The notes under the pieces: generated by a model
The model's database searches: none
The model's input: only the letters and a program-made list of their open reading frames with translations
Told to the model about the DNA's origin: nothing
Part shown: positions 1-12,965 of the stretch, one piece after another
Layout: the number at the start of each line of letters is the position of its first letter
Numbering within the stretch: position 1 is the first letter of the stretch
Program-made: the position numbers and the translations under genes
DNA from: Thermomucor indicae-seudaticae
Lineage: Eukaryota; Mucoromycota; Mucoromycetes; Mucorales; Lichtheimiaceae
NCBI GenBank assembly: GCA_000787465.1
Contig: JSYX01000141.1
Location: 1 to 64,000, forward strand
Direction: 5' to 3'
DNA: 64,000 nt

Positions 1-284
1 AGAGTAATATACATCTTGTACCTGTCATTAGTAACAGTGAGAGAACTCCGTACGTGACCATGGAAAAGACTTTTCTCTATATAAACAAGAGGACATCCAA
101 TTTCAATAAAACAACCCTTTATTCAGTCTCGCTGACATCTTGTCTACCGTTTTTACTATTGTGCTCTATCTCAAAGTGGACAGCTGAAAATCTCGAGGCA
201 GACTAGAATCAAGTCCTATTGAGAGCAAACAGATATCCGAAATACGCCTGGTTGTCTCTCGATATAACGCTATAACCGTCGGAA

Positions 285-400
285 GTGATCAATGATCGTT
301 AAAGCAGAAATGGCGATATTTCCCTGCTTACCAACTTGCTAAAGGCCAAAAGTGATCGTTAAATCGAACATCGTTAAATCGAGCAGGCACTGTACAACTG
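285..400. repeat. Diverged repeat copy A (GATCRTT-rich)
   Basis: This stretch shares its layout and roughly two thirds of its bases with 1551-1650 in the same orientation. Common blocks include a GTGATCA start, a CCCTGCTTACCAA core at 323-335, and an AAATCGA-type tail. It abuts the LINE fragment. It may be an eroded transposon end; no full element was delimited. Confidence 0.4.
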
Positions 401-790
401 AAAGACCTTCTACGAAAGACGAATCGCCTGTTATCTTCTGGCATTCCTGAAGGCAGCCTTGCAGTGTCACTTCTCCGGATGGAGCGCCAAATCGCATCGC
501 TACAAGAAGAGCTCGTGGACATTGCCGCCCTCAAAGCCAATCAACGTTGGCGTGAATTGGGTGAGCGTTCAGCCGGATATCTTAAACGGACTTTTGCCTC
601 TCGTCAGGCCCAGCGCACTATCTCTGCCTTACGCCACCCGGTATCTGGCGACCTCTGCACTGATCGTGAGTCCCTGCAGAATGCTAGTTTCACCTTCTAT
701 TAACAGCTTTATAGCCCTGAGCCTATTGATACATCTGCTGTGGACCGTCTCTTCTCGTCTGTGCCATATGTCTCCCTCCTGATCATCCGG
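401..790 (+). pseudogene. LINE (non-LTR retrotransposon) ORF2 fragment, decayed
   Basis: One reading frame encodes the typical linker between the endonuclease and reverse transcriptase domains of LINE ORF2: a basic helix, then the pattern RWRELGERS..YLKR, a LRHPVSGDL stretch, and a FY..LYSPEPID block. The frame is interrupted by a TAA at 701-703, after which the same frame continues with recognisable LINE residues to about 780. Neither an upstream endonuclease nor a downstream reverse transcriptase core is present, so this is a short dead fragment. Assignment rests on the residue pattern of this linker as known in fungal LINEs. Confidence 0.65.
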
Positions 791-1189
791 GTGGTGGACA
801 TAGCTGTCGTATCCAGAATAAGACAATAGAAGAAGTCCGCTAAATCGGATAAAGTACAATCCGATTGGTTACCAATATCTGGAACACGTCCAATAACATA
901 AGGGAAACGGCAGATTTTTTGCATAAACGTTATCCCGCAATCCCAATCATGAAAAGTACAATTAGGACCTCTCTTCGTAGTGAACGCCAGCAGATCTCTA
1001 GTCGAGAATAAACACCGGCTGAACAGTCTCACCGTACTCTCAGTCTTACCTTTTCTCTTGTTTTCATAATAACATAAACGATACGACACTTACCCGCCAT
1101 CACAATAGCGGCTCTCTCGGCCTGCTCAATGCTTACCCGTTATTATCTGCATTCTCGACCCTGTTCCCCAAAGCTTGGTCTACAGCCAT

Positions 1190-1428
1190 TAGGGACCTAA
1201 AACGGATGATCCGAATAAGGCGGCAGGTACCTATCAGTGCGCTAAATGCACCAACCTGATCGTGATACGAGCACATCAAATTACAGTGCATTCAGTGCAC
1301 AACACTATCATAAGTAAATGCAGTGAACGCAGCGTAGTTTGATGTGCTCGTATCACGATCAGGTTGGTGCATTTAGCGCACTGATAGGTACCTGCCACCT
1401 TATTCAGATCATCCGTTTTAGGTCCCTA
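1190..1428. mobile_element. Palindromic Tc1/mariner-type MITE with TA target duplication
   Basis: Two arms of 89 bases (1192-1280 and 1338-1426) are inverted copies with only two mismatches, separated by a 57-base centre. The ends read GGGACC...GGTCCC and are bounded on both sides by TA (1190-1191 and 1427-1428), the target duplication of Tc1/mariner elements. There is no coding capacity, so the element would need transposase in trans. The arms do not match sequence around the transposase at the right end of the window, so that gene is not evidently its partner. Both arm mismatches are C-to-T differences at CpG. Confidence 0.85.
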
Positions 1429-1550
1429 TTCTAGAGTGCAGACAGCAGAATCCAAGGAAGCCCAGCAGACCGAAATCACATACTCTTTTAGAAAATAAAA
1501 TCACAGTCAGCACTTTCATTGGCGCTTGATAAAGCAATGCCCCATCTGAA

Positions 1551-1650
1551 AGCGATCACTGATCACTACACAGAATTAGTGATATTGCCCTGCTTACCAA
1601 AATGGTGAATGGAAAAAGCGATCCTCAATCGAGCGATCACTACATAATCA
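1551..1650. repeat. Diverged repeat copy B (GATCACT-rich)
   Basis: This is the second copy of the repeat seen at 285-400, in direct orientation. It carries several GATCACT words and the shared CCCTGCTTACCAA core. Together the copies flank the LINE fragment and the MITE, suggesting nested insertion into an older element. Its family is not identified. Confidence 0.4.
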
Positions 1651-3987
1651 TCACTACAGCGAGTGTTTACTGTATCTGACAGTACGTCCGTTGGCACTCT
1701 TTCTGGTTTATTGATTAGAGGAAAACTGGAGATCGCGGGGGTCGGGATCAAGTGCATGCGAGGACGTAGACAGTACGAAATATATTGTAGATGTGTACAT
1801 GCGTGTTACAATGATTATGGTTACATATAAAGTACGTCAGAAATTGGTTTTTAACAAACTGCTACACCTCCCATACAACATAGACCATAGCAAATCCATA
1901 GATTCCGAGCTCGGTGAGGACACCGTAGGTTGTAAGCCCGGAGGAAGCCGATCGGTTTCGAGTGTGTAGAAATAAGCTTTTCCGCGTCCTCGCGGTCGTC
2001 GTCGTCGTCCTCAAATGGTGTGCTTACATGCGCAGTCCAGCATAGGTTATCAGTCGATCCTGGAAGTATTCATGAGAACTCCTCTTTCCTCTCTGTTCAA
2101 TTCAATCACGACCCAGCCTAGCAACAAGCGACCTCTTCCATCTGCAGTAGGAAAAAAAACGTGCCGCGCTGCAGGACAAGCTCATGGTACCATGAAGAAA
2201 ACCGCAGAGCGTTTTCGTCAAAAGGGGGGGTTTCCTTACATGAAGCAGCTCACTGACCAGTCGCCGGGTCTCAGACGCTTCGCGCCAAAAAGATGGAGCT
2301 CGAAGATGTCGACAATTTCAGACTCTGTAATTGCGGAAGGGAATTTGTACGAAGCTGGTGGGCTGGAGAGATCTTGTGGCGAGAAAGTATACGACGAATC
2401 AGAGGCAGAACGCGTAAAACTACCGCCTGGCTGGTTTATGACCCGGGCACTTTCTTCCCGTTTGCACGGGAATATCAGCGGCTGTCGGTGAAGAGAGTCT
2501 GCGCACGCAGCAACATGAATGAGACCGCGCGCTCTTTTACGGTCTTACTCCTGATTGCTACGTATAGTTGCGCGCACTGGTGGTAAACAATTTCAGCGTC
2601 GCCTCACGTCAGCTTTGGCTACTAGTGCTGATGTCTCGGATCCGCTGACGATCGGAACGATGTCGCTGCTTTCGTAAGAAGTATGGTCATGCACTTGGCT
2701 TCGATTGGGTCGCGCAAACGCGCTCTGCCGTCCAAAGTCAGCGTTCATCGTACATAAAAGGCAACCTAGGTTGGTCGTCAATGACTAGAAGAATGTGCCA
2801 TCAGTGCAATACTTGACGAACGACTGCAAGTAGAATAAGAGCAAAGAGAAGACCTACATCTTCAAGTGATAGGTAGATCGTCCTACGGCACTAGATTGTC
2901 CTCTTTACTGGTTTGTGAGGATTTAAAACGATAAAGCTTGTTGGATCGTCAAGACGCATTTTCAGCAAAGAGCATTCCAAATCAGGATACGCGCTCTGCG
3001 GCTCTTTAGTGTATGATATCTGCTACAGATTGCATTTCTACATAGGATGGATGTAATATTTTTTTCTGGCAGCCCAGCAAGATCATGTTTTTGCAGGAAG
3101 ACGAAGCAATTGATAACTCAGATAGATACTCCTTTATTGGTGGAAACTTCTTTGAGAGAGAGTGATACCATTGGCTGCAGTGATCTTGCTTATCAGACTG
3201 AGCTGATCTACAACAAGCAATGACGAATGACTGAAGCGATTTGTTGATAGCTTCAAAGTGCTATCGTCTGTGCATCGGTAAAAACCAGGTAACTCGCGGG
3301 GGAAAGAAACGATACTAAACGCGATGCGTCTGCATTATTACGCAAGCACTTGCTGAAATGGAAAACGTATAACGAAAAAAAAAGATGACTCCAGCTTTTC
3401 TTTGGACTTCAGGGCCGTATTCCAACTTTTCGGAAAGAAGGCGTCTGCTTGGGTAACGGCAACGTGGCAGGGCACGTGCAAAGATTTTTAGCCATCCCAA
3501 GTGTTTAAAAAAAAGAAAGAGCCTGGCCTGTCTTTGGCATCGCGAGCTGTCATGTTTGTGATAAACGGGTATTGATTGATTTATTTTTTCCCGCCAGTCC
3601 GAAATAATTAGATCATGCAAACAACGCGATATAGCCATTTTGTCACACGCAACCAACCACCGGTGTTGCTTGTATAATATCGATGGGCTTCCCGATCCCC
3701 GTCTTTTTCTCTTTGGCGGTCGATAAAGATCTAAAAAGAAAGCAAAAAAGAACGTGTTGTTGCAACTTGGGTGCTAAATTTGTTTCCAGCGGAGACAAGC
3801 TCTGTGCTATTTTTGACTTTCCGCGGGAGAGCGAATCAGTATCCCGCGGGGGGGGGGACTCAAGCCTTATCAGTTTGACTTTTTGCTGATCCGGGACTAT
3901 TAATATAATAGAAGAGGGCTGCAGCTCCCCTTTATTTCCTGCTTCTCTTTCCGTTTCCTCCTCATCTCATCTTCGTCATCTCTCATC

Positions 3988-6532
<2,545 letters not shown>

Positions 6533-6564
6533 ATAAATCACTGTTCTTTTTCTTTTATTGTCCT

Positions 6565-9500
6565 TTATGCAAATGTAAACACATTTCGTTGCGCTGTACA
6601 CATCTTGTAAGCACGCTCAGTGCCCACAATTCTTTCTAGCTTCAGTTGATCGTATTTGGAAAATAATGCTGTACATGAAAACGTAGCTTCTTCTGCTGCG
6701 CTGGCCTCGTTGAATTTCAGACCCAGGAAATTCACGATTTCTGGGTAAAACTGTGGATGATCGGGTAGTCCATAAAACACAACATGGAATGTACCACGAA
6801 TGTTGTATCTAAAATAATTTGAAACCGAGTCAGTCAGCCTGCGTCTCTTCTTCTTCCTCTTTCATTCAACGCATATACCTTCGGAAAAAGTGTGCACGTT
6901 CCGTGTACAACAGGAAATCCGTTCGGCCTTGGAAGAACATGGTTCTTGCATGAGAAATGCCTCGACCATCCGTATATCTGTCATGTTATCAATGACTCTT
7001 CTGTTAACCGGGGCAGAAGCGAGGTCTAAAGTAACTTACTCGCTCAGCGGCAAGTAGGAATATGCATTGTCTTCGAGGTAATTTCGGACACGGACAAAGT
7101 CAAAGTAGGACGGAATGAAAATAAGGGTATGTTTCTGCATCACGGCTGATTTACGCAAAGAGGGTAAAGTCTGCAATAATCAAAAAAGTCAAACATACAC
7201 ATACAGACACAGAGAGTGTGTATGATTTACCTTTTCAATAAAGTATTTGAATCGTGTATCATCCATCGCGGCAATCGACGTTGCATCTATCCGCGTAAAC
7301 GTCTTTTTTCATCCATGATCAATCCTATAGCTCCCAAGCAAGAAATACGACTGTCATTTTTTTACCTGGGGCACACGAACATGGACATCCACAATCGTGC
7401 CTTCGTCGTAATTGGGCTTGATTTTCAGTTTTCCAGCTACATTCTTGCAATATTTGCCAAACACAGCATTGATTTCAGGTGACAAAAAGTCTGCAAACAA
7501 TAACGTTTGGCGCAGATACGGTGCTCTACATTGGAAATGTTGTTCGCTGACCCCCATTCCTCATCATCAAAGAAATCCTCACAGTCTTACTTACTTTTTA
7601 TCCAGATACCAGGTCTTGATTCTGGAAATATCGCATCCATGCGTATCCTTGGGAATCAGATTCAAGTGCTTGAATATAAGCTAAATATATAAAGTGAGTG
7701 CTAGCCCCACAGTCAAATGACGATGCCAGTATCTCTTTTTACCTCAACATGCTCCCAGTTTTGCATCAACATGTGGTGCATTTGATCAAAAATAACAACC
7801 TCAATCGAGGACAGCAAGTCATAACCGCCTCCTTCGTCGTCACTGTCCATCAACACCATTAATACTATGGATACACTAACCTTCTGCTATATAGAGTACT
7901 CACTTTTTGTTTCCAATCAATGTCCGGAGACCCAAGGGCGACACGATAAACATATCCGACGCATAATAGCGACTATAAAACTTCATGGTCTTTTTTGTAA
8001 ACTTGATCGACAACCGAAAGTGATCATCAATGTTGCCTCGAAAGGTGTCTTTAAAGTCGGCAGGTTTGCTCTCGTCCATCACATCCTGCTCTTTTAATCC
8101 AAATTCATCATAGAAACGTTTCTTGTTTTCCTGTATCACTCAAGGTTCAGCACACATAAGCTATTAAGCTGAATGATAAACAATTGAATATACCTGCTGC
8201 TCTCTGCCAGACAGCTTGATCAGCTTATTGACGACGTCAACCACAGTGTTCCGGAACGGAAGCACAATCAGCACTTTGGGTCGCGTAAAACCTTGATCTC
8301 GGATTTCACTTGAAAGGGATCAGCCTCTCTCTCTTATATCGCTCCATCATTCATTCTTACCCGATATCTTTATTCTGCTCCTGTGCCCGTTCAAGCTTCT
8401 CGTTATGCCTCATGATCCGATCACCCGTCCTACACTTTTCGTAAGACGAAAAAAAGAACCCTTCTCTCTGTAATCACACACACTTACTTTTGAATATGAT
8501 TGTACGCATGAAGGACATACGCATTTCGTATCTCTTCGGCGTTCTTGATATTGCGATTGCAATACAGAATGTCTCGATAATCAATCATGTGCTGGAACAA
8601 TCGGTCCTGGAGTCCCGTAAATAATCTCGCTATTGTTTTTTTTCGCAGTTAATATGTTGATGATGACAAGGGTGAATACATGTTTCCCCAGCAACTTGCC
8701 ATATTTTCTTGGTACACAATTCGAATTTGTCTTTTTCCACTGACGCGCGACACGACTCTTGACAAACGTCTGCGTCAAGTCCTTGATCCGGGGCCCCTTT
8801 CTGATACTGCCATTTATACGGCCGACTGAATAACTCAGGACATTGCCGAAGATATCATCCTCAAACGCTTCTGTATCCCATTTCTTTTGCTCAACTCGGG
8901 CGATTTGTTCTTCAAACTCTTTGGGTTGTGGATCAGCAAAATGCTGAACAAATGGATCGACTAAGAAAGACATGTAGATGAACACCTCTGCCACTAGCTA
9001 AAACAATCCGATATATATACCTTCTGCGCCTTCTTCATCTTCAGATGAGACGTAATCGACTCGGACTCCTTCCTCATCACCTTCTGCCTCGCCTCCTTCG
9101 GCTGCTGCTTCTTGCTCTACGATATAATATGAGTTTGAGACTCAGTGCCTTACATATCGGACGTACCATTCAATTCTGCTTCTTCTTTTGGCTCTTCTGC
9201 AGATTCATTCTCTTCATTCTCATTATCTTGTTCATTCTCATCAACTTGATTGTGAGCCAAGTTATCATCTTGATCCAAGTCATGCTCCTCTTCTTTCATC
9301 TCGTCGTCGTCGTCGTCTTCTTCCATCACTTGATCTTCCAGTCCCAGCTGTTCTCGCCGAATCCTCTCATAAAACTCTCGATTCTTTGAAGTTTTCTGGA
9401 GCGACCCGACCAGTCGAGAATACGCTGACGGCTTTTGCCAATCGTTTTCTTCTTCTTCTTTTGCAGCTGCTGATTCCGCATCATCTTCTTCGTCGCTTTC

Positions 9501-9836
9501 AACCCGTCCCTCCAGTTCTCGATCGAGATCTTCTTCACGCACGACCCGGCGAAGTTTTCTAAAACAAAGCGCGTCCATTATACACTCCTCCTCCTTCTTC
9601 TATCAATACACATACTTTGGTTTCCCTCCTTCTTCTTCTTCTTCGTCATCGATAAAATCGCGAGGAATCAGTTCGCCGTACTCTTTGAGATCTTGCTGCT
9701 GTTTCCTCGTCAGACTGCCGAATTTAATAACATTGTCCTTGCTCCGCTTGCCGCTCGGTTTGGACGAAGCCAGGCCCGAAACGTGGGTCCCTGACACCCG
9801 CTTTTTCATGCTCCTGCTAATCGCCGATCGTCCCAT
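6565..9836 (-). CDS. UTP25: U3 snoRNP-associated protein UTP25 (DIEXF homologue)
   Basis: UTP25 is a nucleolar small-subunit processome factor needed for early 18S rRNA processing. The product starts with a basic segment ([13 protein letters not shown]) and a long acidic region with an Asp/Glu run encoded by GTC-type repeats near 9300-9325. The C-terminal half carries the conserved degenerate helicase-like domain. It ends with [15 protein letters not shown] and [20 protein letters not shown], diagnostic of the family. About ten exons are spread over the span; internal boundaries were checked only in part. It is divergent from EB1 (377 bases between starts) and convergent with gfa1. Identity rests on family motifs and is strong; exact intron ends in the middle are less certain. 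Confidence 0.9.
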
Positions 9837-10213
9837 GGCGGATCCTCTTGATCTCTACTACGAATTTTTTTCTTTTTTGCTGCCTTTTTTTGGGCGAGAA
9901 TTTTGCTTCTTTCAACTCCCGCTAGGTTTCATGTTTACGCGAAAACCATGGTAAACGCTATATCAATGAAGCAGGAAGGGGGCCCTGTGGGATTATCGGT
10001 TCAGTCGGCATCTTGGAATATGAAAATAAGGCGAGTTTTTTTTCATCAAGTGAGAAAAAAAAAGGCGTGCAAAGGTTAGGAAAGGGGGGTCCCCTGACTT
10101 GTCCATATTTGGATAATCGATGCGTTGCCGACGTTGTAATTTTTCGGGAAACCCACACACAAACCTTGTTTTTTTTTCTTTTCTCTTGACTTCGATCCCT
10201 CAACCGCTGGGCA
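9837..10213. promoter_or_regulatory. Shared divergent promoter of UTP25 and EB1
   Basis: This interval of 377 bases lies between the two start codons, which point away from each other. It is rich in T runs and A runs and contains no reading frame with recognisable motifs. No clear TATA box was seen for either direction. Confidence 0.6.
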
Positions 10214-11434
10214 ATGGCTGAATCACGAACAGAACTTTTGGCTTGGCTGAATGACCTGCTCCAACTCAACTATCGCAAGATTGAGCAAGCTGGCACAGGT
10301 ACTTCTACGCGTGCCTGGAATGATGGGAACGGTGGGGTTAAGAAAACCATCTAGGTGCTGCTTACTGCCAGATTATGGACTCGATTTTCGGTAACCCATC
10401 TGCCCAACACTTGATTATACCTGCTGAGCTCACGAAGAAGAAAAAAAATGTAAGGTGATGTGCACATGACCAAGGTCAAGTTTGACACCAAGCACGAGTA
10501 TGAATACGTTGGCAATTACAAGGTTTTGCAACACACCTTTGATAAACACAAGTAAGTGGTGATGGCCCTGTTGCCCTACGCGAACAACCCTAATTGACGC
10601 CTTTTCTTCAAGAATCGACAAAGTAAACAACACATACACAGAGAAAGAGAAAGAGAGAAAGAGAGAGAGAACGACTTGCTAAAGTCCGGGAGTTCTACTA
10701 GGTGATTCCCGTAGAACGTTTGATGAAATGCAAGTTTCAGGATAACCTCGAATTTATGCAATGGATCAAGCGGTTCTGGGACCAAAACTTCCCCGGCGGT
10801 GAATACGATGCCGTCGCGCGAAGGAAAGCAGGTGCTGCGAAAGCAGCCGCCGTACGCTCCGGTGCAGCCCCTCCCGTACGCAAGTCCGGAGGTTCAACAA
10901 CGAGTAAGTCTCTCTTCTTCTTCTCCTTCTTGTAACTCCCTTTTTTTCGACTGATTTTGTATTATGTAGCCCGAACGCCAGCAACAGCCCGTGCTGGTGC
11001 GACGTCCTCCTCTACTACGTCCGGTCGTCTGTCTTCTAGCAGTGCCAATGCCAGCACGCTGGACAACCACTCTGCATCCATGATTATTGACTTGAACAAG
11101 CAGATCTCTGAGCTCAAAATGACGGTCGACGGTCTGGAAAAGGAACGCGACTTTTACTTTGGGAAGCTGAGAGATATTGAGATCCTCGTGCAAGAACAAC
11201 TCGAGGCAATTGAGCAGGCAAAGGCAGAGGGTGAATCGATCGAGGCACCTGTTTTGAAGGATATTCAGACTATCTTGTACAGCACAGAGGTATTTATTGC
11301 TTGGTTTTACTACGAATAGCTGTGGTTATTCATTAGCTTCTTCCTTGCAGGACGGGTTCGAAGTACCGCCAGATGATGAAGTCGGCTCTGCTGGCGGTGG
11401 AGCTAATTACGACGACGAAGAAGAAACCTTTTAA
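10214..11434 (+). CDS. BIM1: EB1-family microtubule plus-end tracking protein
   Basis: EB1/Bim1/Mal3 autonomously binds growing microtubule ends and recruits other tip proteins. Seven exons join to 277 codons: 10214-10298, 10355-10390, 10455-10551, 10613-10622, 10702-10903, 10970-11289 and 11351-11434. The calponin-homology domain is complete, including KFQDNLEFMQW and RFWDQNFPGG. A Ser/Thr/Ala linker follows, then a coiled-coil EB homology domain ending in LRDIEILVQEQ. The protein ends in an acidic EEETF tail, resembling the EEY/F motif that CAP-Gly proteins bind. Exon 4 is a 10-base microexon, required to keep frame and to supply the residues IDK expected before VIPVERL. Confidence 0.95.
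10639..10673 (+). repeat. GA-rich simple repeat in EB1 intron 4
   Basis: An imperfect AGAGAAAG/GAGA tract lies inside the intron between the 10-base microexon and exon 5. It is a purine microsatellite with no other visible role. Confidence 0.7.
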
Positions 11435-11570
11435 TCTAATAATGGCATACCAATTTCACTCTCTATCAGACGTGGACTATACCTGTAAAGTGGGGTTACA
11501 ATTTATACTCACTTTGCTGCTTCATGATAGCCTAATACACAACATTCCCACGAAGAAAAGTAATATCAAA

Positions 11571-12703
11571 TTATTGATATAGTTCCTGATTAAAAGGTGT
11601 GCCGAAAACCAGCTCCCAGCTTTTAGGTGGTGTCCATGAGGCAGCTTGGCCTAGTTATAATTAAGTGCGCCAGCATTAAATGAATGCAATGATGATAGTT
11701 ATTACCTTCTGTAGGCTTAAAGTGAAAGAGGGTGTTTAGCATGTTTGCGAAAGCGATGCTATCCTGAACATTGTCTTTTTGTAGAGTAATTAGGTGATCG
11801 TTAGTTACCAGCGGCAGTTGGTGTGTGCCTTACCGCCTTCCAAAGCAAACATAATAAACATAGTAGTAGGTAACTTGGACTTGGTCTTGGTCTTTAAGCT
11901 TGAGAAGAGAGGACGCGCAAGACCAGAACCTGGTAATGCAGGTACATGATCCGATTCCTCTTCCTTATTTTCCAACACAGGAACGCCCAAATTGACAGCT
12001 TGCTGAGTTACTGCATTGTCCATTGGAGATCCAAGTACTCGAAATGGTGCACTTTAAATAGTGAGAGACACATGCTAAGGAGTAAGTTCTCTTTCTTCTC
12101 TTTTTACCTCGTTATCTGTGCATCCGTACGTCGACCGGCGTCTGCACTCGCCAATAGCACCACTTGAGAAAATTGAAACTTTTCAATAAATTCAACCAGT
12201 GCGTTTACGTAATCTTGCCGTCGACCCTGACAGGAAAAAAATGGGGGGGTTGTTACGAATCAAATATCGAATAGAACAAGATAACAGGCATTCACACCTT
12301 TAAAGTCGGCGCTCGCTGCTGTATCATAGTCCACTGTCGATCATTGGTTTGAAACACTATATCTCACACGAGTAAATCAAGGTGGGTTCCTGATAATACA
12401 TCCAGATCCCTTTTTTGTCACCTTCAACAGCGACCGAGACACCCTTGGTTTCGGAACCTTCACGTGCTCCTGCAACGGGTATAACAGAATCATGGTAAAC
12501 ATATCCGACGCGCACCAAGTTGAGCGTATGGATAAACAGATCGCAGGTCAACTGAGGCACGTTGCCGATCGAGACCGAAGGCTAATACAGAAGACGGTCA
12601 CGTATTGTCGTCTTTTTCCCCAGAAACATGGACGTACTAGAACGAGATTGGAACCTTCCAACAGATGGGGATCGAATGAGGGAATAGGTATAAATGCACT
12701 CAT
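11571..12703 (-). CDS. PSMG2: Proteasome assembly chaperone 2 (PAC2/PSMG2, Add66-like)
   Basis: PAC2 pairs with PAC1 to assemble the alpha ring of the 20S proteasome. The product begins MSAFIPIPSFD and, after one intron, continues PSVSIGNVPQLTCDLFIHTL, the conserved opening of the family. A GYVYHDSVIPVAG segment follows, then PGSGLARPLFSSLK and LEGDNVQDSIAFA, and the typical tail W.PPKSW..VFGTPF..ELYQ. At least five introns split the gene. Three of its last exons are short and were found by matching frame and splice sites. A longer upstream start is open in frame but the human homologue has an equally short N-terminus, so 12703 is preferred. It lies downstream of HAUS1 on the same strand. Confidence 0.88.
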
Positions 12704-12790
12704 GTCCACGACGATCAAGAAAAGTTGATAGCAGGGCAGCCGCGCGTCCAAATACGTCGGACTTTTTCATCTCGCATTGACCAATCGTGT

Positions 12791-12822
12791 GAAAGGCTGG
12801 GTGCCTTCACCCTCAGCCTTTC
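12791..12822. other. Strong palindrome between HAUS1 and PSMG2
   Basis: A stem of GAAAGGCTG (12791-12799) and CAGCCTTTC (12814-12822) also pairs GGTG with CACC around a CCTT loop. It sits 90-120 bases upstream of the PSMG2 start and downstream of the HAUS1 stop. The right arm is also the first part of a 33-base direct repeat. Confidence 0.7.
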
Positions 12823-12898
12823 TTGCGGTACATCCGGTACACAGTGTTTACCGCATGCCCTCCTTCTCAGCCTTTCTTGCAGTGCATCAGGTACGCAG
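12812..12898. repeat. Two-copy 33-base direct repeat upstream of PSMG2
   Basis: Copies at 12812-12844 and 12866-12898 share CTCAGCCTTTCTTGC followed by a GTRCATC.GGTAC.CAG tail, with only a few differences. The spacing is 21 bases. The copies could be duplicated regulatory sites or a chance local duplication. Confidence 0.65.
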
Positions 12899-12965
12899 AA
12901 TCTTAACCTCTATTTACAGTATATACAAGCAAAACGTGGGGGTGCAAACTACATAATCAGGGCAT

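Larger units (their letters stand above)
1..3987. other. Gene-poor left flank with transposon debris
   Basis: No intact gene could be supported here. The stretch contains a LINE remnant, a palindromic MITE and two diverged copies of another repeat, each listed separately. Two short overlapping open frames on the plus strand at about 2015-2590 lack recognisable motifs and compete with each other, so neither is called. The last 100 bases before gfa1 are pyrimidine-rich, with an AT-rich TATA-like patch near 3898-3911, and probably form the gfa1 core promoter. Confidence 0.6.

Noticed and set aside
709..1089. Minus-strand frame of 126 codons next to the LINE fragment
   Set aside because: No family could be recognised and it overlaps the LINE remnant; without homology it cannot be called a gene.
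2015..2586. Two overlapping plus-strand frames in the left flank
   Set aside because: They compete for the same bases and neither has motifs or splice context. They may be old coding remnants but there is no support.
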